The notes beneath the pieces were generated by a model. The model did not search any database. It saw only the letters and a list, made by a program, of their open reading frames with translations, and had not been told where the DNA came from. Below are positions 25,899 to 34,085 of a DNA stretch of 64,000 bases, one piece after another. The position numbers and the translations under genes are program-made. This stretch comes from Mesotaenium endlicherianum (taxonomy: Eukaryota; Streptophyta; Zygnematophyceae; Zygnematales; Mesotaeniaceae), in the NCBI GenBank assembly GCA_009602735.1, contig WELA01009551.1, positions 124,001 to 188,000 of the forward strand, given 5' to 3'. Within the stretch, counting starts at the first letter, position 1, and every line of letters starts with the position of its first letter.

Positions 25899-27035
25899 AT
25901 GAAAAAATGGTTGTTCTGTGCTATGACACTTGTGGGTGCTCAAGTGCACGCCCAATATACTGTTCGATTAATTGTCAATACCGTTGCCACCCGCCAGCAG
26001 GAGGATATTTATATCGCGGGTAATTTCAACGCATGGAATCCCAAGGATGAAAACTATAAGTTGAAACCTTATGCTGGTGGTAGAAAGAGCATTGTTATGA
26101 AAGATGTTGCTGCCGGTACTTATGCATTCAAGTGCACCCGCGGCAGTTTCGATAAAGTAGAATGCGCAGCCGACGGACGCGATATCAGCGACAGGATTGT
26201 GGAGGTCAATAATGACGTGACGCTGGAAATTACCGTTGCCGGATGGAAAGATGATTACCCGGAAAGACCCAAACCATTCACGGCGAGTCCGCAGGTGCGC
26301 ATACTCGACACCGCTTTCAGCATGCCGCAGTTGGATAGAAAAAGACGTGTTTGGGTATACCTGCCCAAAGGCTACGCGACTGCTGCTAAAACTTACCCCG
26401 TGCTTTATATGCAGGACGGACAAAACCTGTTCAATGAACAAACGGCCGCTTTTGGTGAATGGGGCGTAGATGAATGTCTCGACACTTTGCAGCAACAGTT
26501 AGGAAAAGAGTGTATTGTAGTAGGCATTGATCATGGCGGCACGAAACGCATGACCGAATACAATCCCTACGACAATGATAAGTTCGGAACGGGGGAGGGT
26601 AAGCGCTATGTAGATTTTCTTGCGTATACATTGAAGCCTTATATCGACAGCAAATACAGAACCCAGAAAGCATCTGAACATAATTTTATAGCTGGCAGCA
26701 GCATGGGTGGATTGATCAGCCTGTATGCGGTGATGCAGTATCCATCGGTATTTGGGGGCGCCGGCGTATTCTCACCTGCTTTATGGACCGCTCCGGCCAT
26801 CTATAGCGATTTGGAAAATTTCAGCACACCCACCATGCCTAAATTCTATTTTTATGCAGGTGCCAAAGAAAGTACTACCATGGTCAGCGATATGCAGAAA
26901 GCATCGGATATACTTCAGAAAAAACAGCGTTATGTTATTCGAAATGTAGTGAACCCGCTTGGACAGCATAATGAAAAATACTGGAGACAAGAGTTTGCGG
27001 CGTTTTACGTCTGGCTCGTGAAGGAGAATTTCTGA
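25899..27035 (+). CDS. Exported esterase (esterase D/Fes family) with N-terminal AMPK-type carbohydrate-binding module
   Basis: The product has 378 residues with a signal peptide ending near residue 19 (VHAQ). Residues about 25-115 resemble a CBM48/E-set domain (IAGNFNAWNPKDENYKL). Residues about 140-375 are an alpha/beta-hydrolase of the esterase D type: VLYMQDGQNLF, the nucleophile elbow GSSMGGLISLYA, and a final His in LGQHNEKYWRQEF. Such enzymes deacylate sugars or act on ester-linked siderophores. It follows lolA by 15 bases. Confidence 0.9.
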   Translation: MKKWLFCAMTLVGAQVHAQYTVRLIVNTVATRQQEDIYIAGNFNAWNPKDENYKLKPYAGGRKSIVMKDVAAGTYAFKCTRGSFDKVECAADGRDISDRIVEVNNDVTLEITVAGWKDDYPERPKPFTASPQVRILDTAFSMPQLDRKRRVWVYLPKGYATAAKTYPVLYMQDGQNLFNEQTAAFGEWGVDECLDTLQQQLGKECIVVGIDHGGTKRMTEYNPYDNDKFGTGEGKRYVDFLAYTLKPYIDSKYRTQKASEHNFIAGSSMGGLISLYAVMQYPSVFGGAGVFSPALWTAPAIYSDLENFSTPTMPKFYFYAGAKESTTMVSDMQKASDILQKKQRYVIRNVVNPLGQHNEKYWRQEFAAFYVWLVKENF

Positions 27036-27097
27036 TTTCAGATTTGATTGTACGATTTGTTCAGCTTAAATCAGAAATGATCAAATCAGAAATCAGA
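27031..27097. terminator. Imperfect inverted repeat spanning two convergent stop codons
   Basis: An 18-base arm at 27031-27048 pairs with 27080-27097 with one mismatch. The left arm holds the esterase stop TGA (27033-27035) and the right arm holds the RNase Z stop (27093-27095). A hairpin here could terminate both genes. Confidence 0.5.
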
Positions 27098-27995
27098 CAT
27101 AATAAGTTACTCCCTCAATCGCCAACTGTGTATTCGGAAATGCCTGTATGGTTTCTTCTAAAAACGTTTCCAGGGTTTCATATTTACTGCTGAAATGACC
27201 AATCAGCAGCTTGCTTGCATTGGCCTTTTGGGCAATGGCTGCGGCCTGCAGGGTAGTAGAGTGGTAACGTGCAGCCGCCCTTTCTTCCAGGTCTTTCAGG
27301 TAAGTAGTCTCGTGGTAAAGCAGGCTTACATCTTTTGTTTTATCGGCAATCGATTCATCGTAAATGGTATCTGCGCAGAATGCATAACTTTTTGGAGGAA
27401 TACCCGGCCGGGTTACCCATTCATTTTTGATGATCTCTCCTGATCTCGTTTCATAATCGAGCCCTTCTTTCAGCCTTTCATAATACGCAGCGGGAATTTG
27501 ATAAGCCGTTATTTTATCCTTATCGATCTTGCGCGGTTTCTTTTTCTCGCGTATGATAAAACCCCAACAAGGTATACGATGACGGGTAGCAAAACAGGAA
27601 ACTGAAAATTTGGGATGATCGATCAGCACTCCTTCTTTTTCCAGCGGATGAAAATGCAGCGTGAAAGGCAATGCGGTAGAAGCCGCTTCCAATTGCAGAT
27701 GGATGATGTCTTTCAGGGGAGGGGGCGCATAAACGTGCAGGTCCTGCTCCCTGCCCAGCAAGCCCATACTGGTGATGAGCCCGAGCAGGCCAAAATAATG
27801 GTCGCCATGCAGGTGTGAAATGAATATATGGTTGATTTTGCCCCGCTTGACCTTATACCTGGCCAACTGCATTTGGGTACCTTCGCCGCAGTCAATCAGG
27901 AACAATTGCTCGTTCAATGTTACCACCTGTGCGGTAGGGTGCCTTTCATAGGCTGGTAGAGCCGAATTATTGCCTAATATGGTAACGCCAAACAT
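27093..27995 (-). CDS. rnz: Ribonuclease Z
   Basis: The product has 300 residues, the usual length of the short form. The metallo-beta-lactamase motif is HLHGDH at 61-66, preceded by LIDCGEGTQMQL. The exosite insert for tRNA and the later CADTIYDES and LLYHETTYLKD motifs match RNase Z; the last metal His is in LIGHFSSKY. It trims the 3' end of tRNA precursors. This matters here because the tRNA-Leu gene lacks an encoded CCA. Confidence 0.95.
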   Translation of the reverse strand: MFGVTILGNNSALPAYERHPTAQVVTLNEQLFLIDCGEGTQMQLARYKVKRGKINHIFISHLHGDHYFGLLGLITSMGLLGREQDLHVYAPPPLKDIIHLQLEAASTALPFTLHFHPLEKEGVLIDHPKFSVSCFATRHRIPCWGFIIREKKKPRKIDKDKITAYQIPAAYYERLKEGLDYETRSGEIIKNEWVTRPGIPPKSYAFCADTIYDESIADKTKDVSLLYHETTYLKDLEERAAARYHSTTLQAAAIAQKANASKLLIGHFSSKYETLETFLEETIQAFPNTQLAIEGVTYYV

Positions 27996-28109
27996 AAGGA
28001 ATGGTCTGAAAATGAATTAAATAGAATGATATAGCAGGTTACAAATAAACAATTTTCCTTTTGTATCTAAAAATACTGCCATAAATTCTCCATTTTGCAT
28101 TATTCTTCC

Positions 28110-28117
28110 TAACTTTG
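28110..28117 (+). promoter_or_regulatory. Candidate -7 element of the rpsO promoter
   Basis: TAACTTTG matches TAnnTTTG. Transcription would begin near 28124 and leave a leader of about 48 bases before the rpsO ATG. No well-spaced -33 box is seen. Confidence 0.4.
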
Positions 28118-28171
28118 CCGCCGATAAAAAAAGAAAAGAAACCATTCGGAGTCTTATTTAAACATTTTGAG

Positions 28172-28444
28172 ATGCCTTATTTAACCAAAGAAAAAAAAGC
28201 AAGCATTTTTGCTGAGTACGGTGGAAAAGCAACCAATACAGGTTCTATTGAAGGACAGGTGGCTTTGCTGACCGAACGAATCACTGAAATTTCCAATCAT
28301 CTGCAAGCTAACAAAAAAGACCATTCCACACAACGTGGCCTGATGCAAATGGTAGGTCAGCGTAAGCGGTTGCTTGGATACATGCAAAAGCACAACCTGC
28401 AGGGTTACCGTGCGCTCATCGAGAAATTAGGTCTGAGAAAATAA
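28172..28444 (+). CDS. rpsO: 30S ribosomal protein S15
   Basis: The product has 90 residues from ATG 28172. It has the S15 four-helix pattern with [15 protein letters not shown] and the conserved rRNA contact region [23 protein letters not shown]. The frame continues upstream to a TTG but that part has no family match. It is followed by a strong hairpin and then pnp, the classic rpsO-pnp order. Confidence 0.97.
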   Translation: MPYLTKEKKASIFAEYGGKATNTGSIEGQVALLTERITEISNHLQANKKDHSTQRGLMQMVGQRKRLLGYMQKHNLQGYRALIEKLGLRK

Positions 28445-28466
28445 TTTTTCAGTCATGATAAATCGG

Positions 28467-28510
28467 CTATTCCCAACTGGTCTTTAAAGCGGTTGGGAAT
28501 AGTTATTTTT
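28467..28510 (+). terminator. Strong hairpin between rpsO and pnp
   Basis: A perfect 11-bp stem (CTATTCCCAAC / GTTGGGAATAG) with a 14-base loop is followed by TTATTTTT. It fits an intrinsic terminator for rpsO, and may also be a site where RNA processing controls pnp, as in other bacteria. Confidence 0.7.
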
Positions 28511-28556
28511 ATCGGTCTCCCGTTGATAAGACTTCATTCCTTAACAAAACACCATT

Positions 28557-30722
28557 ATGTTATCACAACCAATCAGTGTGCGTTTCGACCTGGGAGGCAA
28601 CCGCGAGGTGCTCATCGAAACCGGCAAACTGGCCCGCCAGGCCGACGGTGCTGTAACCGTTCGCCAGGGCAATTGTATCATCCTGGCTACTGTTGTAGCC
28701 AACAAGGAGCCCAGAGAAGGGCAAGACTTCTTCCCCCTGAGTGTTGATTACCAGGAAAAATTTGCTTCAGCCGGCCGTATACCGGGCTCTTTCTTCAAAC
28801 GTGAAGCCAGACTGAACGATTACGAAATATTGACCAGCCGCCTGATAGACCGCGCGCTGCGTCCGCTTTTCCCCGAAGATTATTTTTGCGATGTACAGGT
28901 ACTCGTGACCCTGGTGTCCAGCGATCCTGAGATTATGCCCGATTCATTGGCCTGCTTGGCTGCATCAGCAGCATTAGCCGTTTCAGATATTCCCATCAAA
29001 GAGATCATCAGTGAAGTGCGTATCAGCCGCCTTAACGGAGAATTTATTGTGAACCCCACCCGCAGTCAGTTGGAGCAGTCAGACCTGGAATTTGTGATCG
29101 CTGCCACTGAAAAGAACCTGATGATGGTGGAAGGAGAAGCCAAAGAATGTTCTGAGGCCGACCTGGTAAAAGCGCTGGAACTGGCGCACGATGCCATCCG
29201 CGTACACATCAAAGCACAGGAAGAACTGAAAGCGAAAAAAGGTATTACTTCCAAGCGCGATTATACAAAGCCCGAAGAAGACGAGGCTTTGAAAGAAAAA
29301 GTGACCGCCTTCGCCAAAGAAAAAGTATACCAGATATCCCGCAAAGGTTCCAGCAAGCACGAGCGTACAGATGCTTATGCGCTGGTGAAAGAAGAATTGC
29401 TGGCCAGCCTGGGTGAGGAAGTTACCGACCTGCAAAAGAAACTGGCCAAGAAATATTACGAAGACCTGAAGTGGGAAGTGGTTCGTAACATGATCCTCGA
29501 TGACCGCATCAGGCTCGACGGACGACAGCTCGACCAAGTACGACCCCTGGCCATGGAAGTAGACACGCTGCCCACACCGCACGGCTCTTCTTTATTCACA
29601 AGGGGTGAAACGCAATCACTTACAACAGTTACTTTCGGTACCGCTTTGGACGATCTGCTTGTAGAAAGCGCTGCTAAATCGGTAGATTCCAAGTTCTACC
29701 TGCACTATAATTTTCCGCCCTTCAGCACAGGGGAAGTGAAAATGATGCGCGGACAAAGCCGCCGCGAAGTGGGCCACGGTAACCTGGCCATGCGCTCGCT
29801 GAAGCAAATGATACCTACCGGTGATTATGCTTACACCGTACGCGTGGTGAGCGATATCCTCGAAAGCAATGGTTCTTCCTCTATGGCTACTGTTTGTGCC
29901 GGTTCACTGGCGCTGATGGATGCCGGCGTACCTGTTCCCAAGCACGTGAGCGGGGTAGCCATGGGATTGATCACACGCAACGATGGCAAATACGCTATCC
30001 TTACCGATATCCTGGGTGATGAAGATCACCTGGGTGATATGGACTTCAAAGTAACCGGTACGCGCGATGGTATCTGCGGCGTACAGATGGACATCAAAGT
30101 AGATGGCCTGAGCATGGAAGTAATGCGCGAAGCGCTGGAGCAGGCCCGCAAAGGCCGCCTTCACATCCTTGAGGCGATGTACGATTGTATTCCTGCTGCA
30201 AGACCCGATGTGAAACCACACGCACCGCGTATGGTGAAACTGGTTATCGATAAAGAATTCATCGGCGCTGTAATCGGACCCGGTGGTAAAGTGATACAGG
30301 AAATCCAGCGCGAAACAGGTACTACCATCAATATTGAAGAAGTGGGTAATACCGGTGAAGTGAGCATTTTCTCTCCGGAGAAGAGCGGGCTGGACAAAGC
30401 AGTAGCCTGGGTGAAAGGTATCACTGCCGTACCAGAGGTAGGCGATGTGTACGAAGGACCTGTAAAAGGCATCAAGGAATTCGGCGCTTTCGTGGAATTC
30501 ATGCCCGGCAAACAAGGACTGCTGCACATCAGCGAGATCAGCTGGAAGCGCCTTGAAAGCATGGACGGACTGTTTAAGGAAGGCGATATGGTGAAAGTGA
30601 AGCTGGTAGGATTGGATCCTAAAACAGGAAAATTCAAGCTCAGCCGCAAAGTACTAATGCCCAAACCTGAAGGCAGACCCGAGGGAAAACCCCAGGGAGA
30701 AGCCAAAGCAGGAGAACAATAA
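28557..30722 (+). CDS. pnp: Polyribonucleotide nucleotidyltransferase (PNPase)
   Basis: The product has 721 residues. Two RNase PH-like domains are present: the first carries GQDFFPLSVDYQEKFAS and the second FSTGEVKMMRGQSRREVGHG with the catalytic region. Near the C-terminus a KH domain (FIGAVIGPGGKVIQEI) and an S1 domain (GDVYEGPVKGIKEFGAFVEF) follow, and the tail is rich in Gly, Pro and Lys. It degrades RNA phosphorolytically from the 3' end. Confidence 0.97.
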   Translation: MLSQPISVRFDLGGNREVLIETGKLARQADGAVTVRQGNCIILATVVANKEPREGQDFFPLSVDYQEKFASAGRIPGSFFKREARLNDYEILTSRLIDRALRPLFPEDYFCDVQVLVTLVSSDPEIMPDSLACLAASAALAVSDIPIKEIISEVRISRLNGEFIVNPTRSQLEQSDLEFVIAATEKNLMMVEGEAKECSEADLVKALELAHDAIRVHIKAQEELKAKKGITSKRDYTKPEEDEALKEKVTAFAKEKVYQISRKGSSKHERTDAYALVKEELLASLGEEVTDLQKKLAKKYYEDLKWEVVRNMILDDRIRLDGRQLDQVRPLAMEVDTLPTPHGSSLFTRGETQSLTTVTFGTALDDLLVESAAKSVDSKFYLHYNFPPFSTGEVKMMRGQSRREVGHGNLAMRSLKQMIPTGDYAYTVRVVSDILESNGSSSMATVCAGSLALMDAGVPVPKHVSGVAMGLITRNDGKYAILTDILGDEDHLGDMDFKVTGTRDGICGVQMDIKVDGLSMEVMREALEQARKGRLHILEAMYDCIPAARPDVKPHAPRMVKLVIDKEFIGAVIGPGGKVIQEIQRETGTTINIEEVGNTGEVSIFSPEKSGLDKAVAWVKGITAVPEVGDVYEGPVKGIKEFGAFVEFMPGKQGLLHISEISWKRLESMDGLFKEGDMVKVKLVGLDPKTGKFKLSRKVLMPKPEGRPEGKPQGEAKAGEQ

Positions 30723-30745
30723 GATAATTAAAAATTAAAAAGTTG

Positions 30746-30793
30746 AAAGTCAAAAGTTACTGGTTCGCTGGCTACTTTTGACTTTTCCATTTT
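30746..30793 (+). terminator. Hairpin terminator after pnp
   Basis: A perfect 12-bp stem (AAAGTCAAAAGT / ACTTTTGACTTT) with a 16-base loop is followed by TCCATTTTTATT. It separates pnp from prmA. Confidence 0.6.
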
Positions 30794-30802
30794 TATTGGA
30801 AC

Positions 30803-31621
30803 ATGACATCGCAATACCAATGCATTTCGATTCCTGTAACAGATGAGTCAGCCAGGGCGCAAATTATTGCCGAGTTGGCCGCGGCAGGTTATGATGGGTT
30901 TGAGGAGTTGGAAGGATCGCTGCAGGCTTATGTACCAGGCGAAATATTTGATGCAGATACGCTCCATGAAATATTGGGTAAGCATAATCTAACATATTCA
31001 AAATCGACCATTGAAAAACAAAATTGGAATGCGGTATGGGAATCCAATTTTGAGCCGGTTCAGGTAGAAGATTTTGTAGGGGTGAGGGCGGCTTTTCACC
31101 CGCCTTTTACAGGTGTGCAGCATGAAATTGTTATTACCCCCAAAATGAGTTTTGGAACCGGGCACCATGCCACTACTTACCTGGTTATGCAACTGATGCG
31201 TGACATTGGTTTTGAGGCTAAAACAGTGTTTGATTTTGGTACGGGCACGGGTATATTGGCGATACTGGCGGCTAAGCTGGGAGCCAAAGCCATACTGGCA
31301 GTGGATAACGACGACTGGTGCATAGAAAATGCACTGGAGAACACTTCAGTTAATGGTGCACAAAATATTGTAATAGAGAAAGTTAATGATGCAAGACTAA
31401 ACCAAAAGTTTGATGTTGTTATCGCTAACATCAATAAAAACATCATCCTGGATAACCTGCCATATTTAGCGGATGACCTGGAATCGGGAGGAGATGTATT
31501 ACTGAGTGGATTGTTAAAAGAAGATGAAGCTGATATAAGGGAAGCTTGCGGTAAAATGGGATGGGTGCATCAAAATACCCTGGAACGTAAGGGGTGGATA
31601 GCTTGCCGGTTTCGGCAATAA
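30803..31621 (+). CDS. prmA: Ribosomal protein L11 methyltransferase
   Basis: The product has 272 residues. The N-terminal substrate-recognition domain precedes a methyltransferase fold with the SAM-binding DFGTGTGILAILAAKLGA, the acidic AVDNDDWC, and the catalytic-loop motif DVVIANINKNI, which is diagnostic for PrmA. MSFGTGHHATT upstream of the fold is also typical. It trimethylates ribosomal protein L11. Confidence 0.95.
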   Translation: MTSQYQCISIPVTDESARAQIIAELAAAGYDGFEELEGSLQAYVPGEIFDADTLHEILGKHNLTYSKSTIEKQNWNAVWESNFEPVQVEDFVGVRAAFHPPFTGVQHEIVITPKMSFGTGHHATTYLVMQLMRDIGFEAKTVFDFGTGTGILAILAAKLGAKAILAVDNDDWCIENALENTSVNGAQNIVIEKVNDARLNQKFDVVIANINKNIILDNLPYLADDLESGGDVLLSGLLKEDEADIREACGKMGWVHQNTLERKGWIACRFRQ

Positions 31622-31699
31622 TTATCCCCTAACGGCTTGTTAACTTATTATTATCTTCATTTAAGCTATATTTGTTTCCCCAAACTTCAACCGCCCCTG

Positions 31700-32353
31700 A
31701 TGAACGAATTGTTGCTCATTGTATTAGCTTATTTGATTGGTTCAATACCAACGGCCGTATGGGTAAGCAGGTACTTCTTCGACATTGATATCCGCGACTA
31801 TGGCAGCGGTAATGCCGGCGCCACCAATACCTTTCGTGTACTCGGCTCCAAATGGGGCAGCTTTGTAATGGTCATCGACATCATCAAAGGCGTGGTTGCC
31901 ACTTCCCTGTATATTGTATTGCCTTATTACATGGCTGACGAATGGGCCCGCACCAATCTTATGATCGGACTGGGACTCTCTGCCGTGATAGGACATATTT
32001 TCCCTATCTGGGCTGGTTTCAGAGGCGGCAAAGGAGTTGCTACTTTATTGGGTATGGCTGTGGCCATCCAACCCCTGGTTGCGATTTGCTGTATCGGTGT
32101 TTTTCTTCTTGTTTTATACCTCACACGTTTTGTATCGCTCAGCTCTATACTGGCAGGTATTTCTTTCATGGTGTTCATCCTTTTTATCTTCAATGAAAAG
32201 GAACCCCTTTACCGCATTTTTGCCGTATTGGTGGCATTGATGGTGGTGCTCACCCACCAGAAAAACATAGGCCGCATACTCAAAGGAACAGAAAGCAAAG
32301 TGCCCATCCTCAAGTACCGCGATCGCCGCAAACAACGGAGAAACGCTGAATAG
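31700..32353 (+). CDS. plsY: Glycerol-3-phosphate acyltransferase PlsY
   Basis: The product has 217 residues from ATG 31700, with five membrane helices. Conserved loops are LIGSIPTAVWVSR, the active-site GSGNAGATNTFRVLG, GHIFPIWAGFRGGKGVATLLG and the late HQKNIGRILKG. It uses acyl-phosphate made by PlsX (gene at 46198) to acylate glycerol-3-phosphate. A TATATTTG element lies at 31667-31674. Confidence 0.95.
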   Translation: MNELLLIVLAYLIGSIPTAVWVSRYFFDIDIRDYGSGNAGATNTFRVLGSKWGSFVMVIDIIKGVVATSLYIVLPYYMADEWARTNLMIGLGLSAVIGHIFPIWAGFRGGKGVATLLGMAVAIQPLVAICCIGVFLLVLYLTRFVSLSSILAGISFMVFILFIFNEKEPLYRIFAVLVALMVVLTHQKNIGRILKGTESKVPILKYRDRRKQRRNAE

Positions 32354-32441
32354 CCGTTAACCATTTTATTCCTGTTATCTCTTTTTCCCGCTGCAGATTT
32401 TTTGGCACGGTTCTTATCTTTGTATTGTATAAACCATTACT

Positions 32442-33278
32442 ATGAAGAAACAAATCAAATTATTGGCAGGCATAAGCGTACTCGTTGCCTTTTCTTCCTG
32501 CACACGCAATGCGATCACAGGCCGAAGCCAATTGAACCTTGTACCGGAATCTGAAGTGCAATCGATGGCTTTCAGTCAGTATAAAGAATTCCTTTCCACC
32601 AATAAAGTAATATCACCTGCGGGCAATAGAGATGCTGAAATGGTAAAACATGTAGGTAACCGGCTGATCAGCGCCATTACCAACTATTATACTGAAAAGG
32701 GAATGAGCAATGAGCTGAGCGGCTATAATTGGGAGATCAACCTGGTGAACGACAAACAGGTGAATGCCTGGTGCATGCCCGGTGGAAAAATTGTGGTGTA
32801 CAGCGGGCTGCTCGCTTATACCAGAAACGAAGATGCATTGGCCATAGTAATGGGGCATGAGATTACCCACGCACTGGCCAAACACGGTAACGAAAGGATG
32901 AGCCAGGGATTGTTACAACAAATGGGAGGCGTGGCGCTGTCTGTAGCCACGGCAAATAAACCTGCAGAAACGCAAAGCTTGTTCCAAACCGCTTACGGAG
33001 TAGGTACCAATATCGGCGTCATGCTGCCGTTCAGCCGCAAGAACGAATTTGAAGCCGATAAATTCGGGTTGATGTTTGCGGCTCTGGCCGGCTACAACCC
33101 ACGGGAAGCTATTCCTTTCTGGAAACGGATGGCCGATGCCAGTGCTGGTAATAAGCCGCCCGAATTCCTCAGTACGCACCCCAGCGACGAGGCACGAATT
33201 GAAAGATTACAGGCTATGATGGACGAAACCGTTAAAAATTATTACCATCCGTCTGGCAAGACTATGAATAAAAATTAA
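32442..33278 (+). CDS. M48 family metallopeptidase lipoprotein
   Basis: The product has 278 residues. The lipobox ends at Cys20 (VAFSSC). The zinc site is HEITH at 139-143 with the third ligand Glu204 in NEFEADKFG. It resembles BepA/LoiP-type periplasmic peptidases that control outer-membrane protein assembly. The C-terminal STHPSDEARIERLQAM is the usual end of the domain. A TATCTTTG element at 32415-32422 could be the -7 box. Confidence 0.92.
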   Translation: MKKQIKLLAGISVLVAFSSCTRNAITGRSQLNLVPESEVQSMAFSQYKEFLSTNKVISPAGNRDAEMVKHVGNRLISAITNYYTEKGMSNELSGYNWEINLVNDKQVNAWCMPGGKIVVYSGLLAYTRNEDALAIVMGHEITHALAKHGNERMSQGLLQQMGGVALSVATANKPAETQSLFQTAYGVGTNIGVMLPFSRKNEFEADKFGLMFAALAGYNPREAIPFWKRMADASAGNKPPEFLSTHPSDEARIERLQAMMDETVKNYYHPSGKTMNKN

Positions 33279-33349
33279 TATATAATAGGCGAAAAACCGA
33301 GAAAATACGTTAAAAAACGCGGCAAATAGGCAAATTTGCTGCGTTTTTC

Positions 33350-33381
33350 TTTGCATACCCGGTAACATTTTTTTAACTTTG
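33350..33381 (+). promoter_or_regulatory. Promoter with both Bacteroidota elements
   Basis: TTTG at 33350-33353, a 20-base spacer and TAACTTTG at 33374-33381 match the -33/-7 consensus. Transcription would start near 33388, leaving a leader of about 30 bases to the ATG at 33419. Confidence 0.6.
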
Positions 33382-33418
33382 CACTCCATATTACATTCCC
33401 CTGAAATCTATTTTAGGC

Positions 33419-34084
33419 ATGTCAAATCAGAGTTTGTTTGAAAAGCTGCAGTTAAAAGATGAGAAGACCCTTTTGATTCAAGGTCTGCCTTCTTCCATCG
33501 AAAAACAGTTTACCAAGTTGTCTTATGCCAAGAATGTCACGCCTTTATTGAAGACCAAGAAGGTAGATTTTGTACTGCTTTTTGTACTCAGCCAGTGCCA
33601 GTTGAATAATGTGCTTAAGGATATATTCCCGGCGTTGCATGATGACAGCAAATTGTGGGTGGCTTATCCCAAGACCACCAGCAAGATCGTTAGTGACCTC
33701 AACCGCGATTGCAGTTGGGAATTGCTCACGCAAAGCGAATATGAGTCGGTACGGCAGGTAGCGCTCGATCATGTATGGAGCGCCATCCGGTTCAAGAAGA
33801 CCGATAAAATACCCAACCGCAGCCGCGCATTTGCCGAAATGAAAAACGAGCCGGCCAACGGCATCGATTTTGAAAAAAGGCTCGTGGTTCCGCCCGTTGA
33901 GCTTGATAAATTGTTCGCCCGTCACAGTGATGCCCGCGAATTCTTTTCTTCACTCTCCTTCACCAACCAAAAAGAATACGTGAGTTGGATAGAAGGCGCT
34001 AAAAAAGAAGAAACCCGGAAAAGAAGGTTAGAGACTGCTTTAGAAAAACTCCTCGCAGGGAAGAAGAACCCTTCGGAAAAATAA
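33419..34084 (+). CDS. YdeI/OmpD-associated domain protein (DUF3052-like N-terminus)
   Basis: The product has 221 residues. The N-terminal half (about 5-125) looks like a Rossmann-type DUF3052-like fold with KKVDFVLLFVL and KLWVAYPKTTSK. The C-terminal part has the YdeI/OmpD-associated pattern: PPVELDKLFARHSDAREFFSSL, then TNQKEYVSWIEGAKKEETRKRRLETALEKL (given in two parts). The biochemical role is unknown. It has its own promoter and is convergent with dnaG with 1 base between the stops. Confidence 0.75.
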   Translation: MSNQSLFEKLQLKDEKTLLIQGLPSSIEKQFTKLSYAKNVTPLLKTKKVDFVLLFVLSQCQLNNVLKDIFPALHDDSKLWVAYPKTTSKIVSDLNRDCSWELLTQSEYESVRQVALDHVWSAIRFKKTDKIPNRSRAFAEMKNEPANGIDFEKRLVVPPVELDKLFARHSDAREFFSSLSFTNQKEYVSWIEGAKKEETRKRRLETALEKLLAGKKNPSEK

Positions 34085-34085
34085 G

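Noticed and set aside
28115-28171. N-terminal extension of ribosomal protein S15
   Set aside because: The extension begins at TTG, right at a -7-like promoter element, and S15 proteins begin at the MPYLTKEKK position.
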